In this document: positions 63,395 through 64,000 of the stretch, one piece after another | Position numbering within the stretch: position 1 is the stretch's first letter | How the letters are laid out: every line of letters starts with the position of its first letter | Origin: Clostridia bacterium | GTDB taxonomy: Bacteria > Bacillota > Clostridia > TANB77 > CAG-508 | Reading direction: 5' to 3' | NCBI GenBank assembly: GCA_900770415.1 | Contig: CAAGKN010000018.1 | Span: forward strand, 1-64,000 | DNA length: 64,000 nt | Notes under the pieces: model-generated | Database searches by the model: none | What the model saw: the letters and a program-made list of their open reading frames with translations, nothing else | Told to the model about the DNA's origin: nothing | Program-made: the position numbers and the translations under genes

Positions 63395-63413
63395 TAATTT
63401 TTAGCAAACGGTA

Positions 63414-63441
63414 TTGACAAGTGCTAAAAATGATGTATAAT
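63414..63441 (+). promoter_or_regulatory. Promoter of the hrcA operon
   Basis: TTGACA at 63414-63419, 16 bases, TATAAT at 63436-63441. Confidence 0.85.
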
Positions 63442-63444
63442 AAA

Positions 63445-63471
63445 TTAGCAGTCGGAAATAATAAGTGCTAA
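63445..63471 (+). promoter_or_regulatory. CIRCE operator for HrcA
   Basis: TTAGCAGTC, 9 bases, AAGTGCTAA: the CIRCE inverted repeat (TTAGCACTC-N9-GAGTGCTAA) with one change in each arm. It lies at the transcript start, so HrcA would repress its own operon until heat shock. Confidence 0.85.
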
Positions 63472-63485
63472 TGAAAGGAGAAGAC

Positions 63486-64000
63486 ATGTTAAGTAATAGA
63501 CAAAGAGATATATTAAAAGCAATAATAGAAGAATATATAAACACAGCAGAACCAGTAAGCTCAGCAGCTATTCTAGAACGCTATGGATTAAATTGTAGTA
63601 GTGCAACTATTAGAAATGACATGTCAGAATTAGAAGGATTAGGATACTTAGAAAAGCCACACACATCAGCAGGTAGAATACCATCTGTTAAAGGCTATAG
63701 ATTTTACGTAGATGAGCTTTTAAATGATGAGAACATTACATTAGAAGAGATTGATTATATAAAACAAAACTTGCAAACAAAAGTAAATGAAATAGAAGAT
63801 TTAACAAAAATAACAACAAATACAATATCAGAGATGACACACTATACAACAGTTGCAATTGGACCAGACTCTGCAAGCAACATAATTAAAGATATAAAAT
63901 TTATTCTTTTGGGAGAAAGACTTTTAATGGCAGTAATACTTACAGAAAATGGGGCGGTTAAAGAAACAATTATTAAATATGACGAAGACCTTACACAAAA
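63486..64000 (+). CDS. hrcA: Heat-inducible transcription repressor HrcA (5' part)
   Basis: First 171 residues; the gene runs off the window. The N-terminal winged helix (SNRQRDILKAIIEEYI-like start, VSSAAILERYGL, SSATIRNDMSELEGLGYLEKPHTSAGRIPS) is characteristic. GAAAGGAG precedes the ATG. It represses hrcA-grpE-dnaK-dnaJ through CIRCE. The later genes of this operon are expected just outside the window. Confidence 0.96.
   Translation, partial: MLSNRQRDILKAIIEEYINTAEPVSSAAILERYGLNCSSATIRNDMSELEGLGYLEKPHTSAGRIPSVKGYRFYVDELLNDENITLEEIDYIKQNLQTKVNEIEDLTKITTNTISEMTHYTTVAIGPDSASNIIKDIKFILLGERLLMAVILTENGAVKETIIKYDEDLTQ

Noticed and set aside
1..64000. CRISPR arrays, tRNA genes, insertion sequences or prophage
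   Set aside because: No regularly spaced repeats, no cloverleaf with a normal T arm, and no transposase, integrase or phage structural genes were seen.

Overview
The window is a very AT-rich stretch of a spore-forming, anaerobic low-GC Firmicute, most likely an uncultivated gut-type member of the Clostridia. The evidence is AGA-dominated arginine usage, strong GGAGG ribosome sites, the GatCAB transamidosome, HrcA/CIRCE, RNase Y, the Stp/PrkC pair and many spore genes (a gerA-type receptor operon, cwlJ-gerQ, spoVFB, spoVS, ytfJ, dacF). TGA is used as an ordinary stop codon. I saw no tRNA, CRISPR array, transposase or prophage.

Layout. 1-4.8 kb is the end of the ribosomal spc/alpha operon (map, infA, rpmJ, rpsM, rpsK, rpsD, rpoA, rplQ). 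4.8-9.0 kb, minus strand, is a germinant receptor operon gerAA-AB-AC plus a 56-aa membrane protein. 9.3-10.5 kb is a type IV prepilin-like surface gene. 10.7-18 kb is rlmN-stp-prkC-rpe followed by a class A PBP and a PAP2 phosphatase. 18-21 kb holds poorly characterised genes and a dispersed structured repeat. 21-30.8 kb carries lepA, rlmB, gatCAB, rpmF, der, plsY and gpsA. 31-36 kb holds rnpB, unknown genes, an RluA enzyme and cwlJ-gerQ. 36-45.9 kb carries pta, ackA, mtgA, a second prepilin-like gene, thiN, spoVFB, rny, ymdB and spoVS. 46-54 kb holds a solute-binding protein, recA-recX, scpA, ytfJ, a VanW-type lipoprotein and dacF. 54-64 kb holds rpmE, a HAD hydrolase, miaB, mutS, a probable 6S RNA, prmC, a short whiA, hemW and the 5' part of hrcA.

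The outstanding observation is a repeated recoding signal. Ten otherwise intact genes are interrupted at 13 places by the same event: one extra C directly before a glycine codon, which puts CGG in the zero frame (CGGA 12 times, CGGT once). In every case dropping the C, or reading CGGN as one four-base glycine codon, restores a full-length family-like protein. The genes are gerAA (2 sites), two prepilin-like genes, rlmB, gpsA, cwlJ (2), gerQ, spoVFB, dacF (2) and a HAD hydrolase. I found no zero-frame CGG used as arginine in any gene of native composition. The only three (all CGGG) are in small ORFs whose codon use is unlike the rest, which look recently acquired. This suggests that CGG has been vacated as an arginine codon and now marks a +1 frameshift or quadruplet glycine codon. 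Spore and germination genes are over-represented among the carriers; ribosomal proteins, lepA, gatCAB, der, pta/ackA, rny, recA and mutS have none.

Spans given for the ten interrupted genes cover the whole restored gene. The extra C must be left out to translate them.
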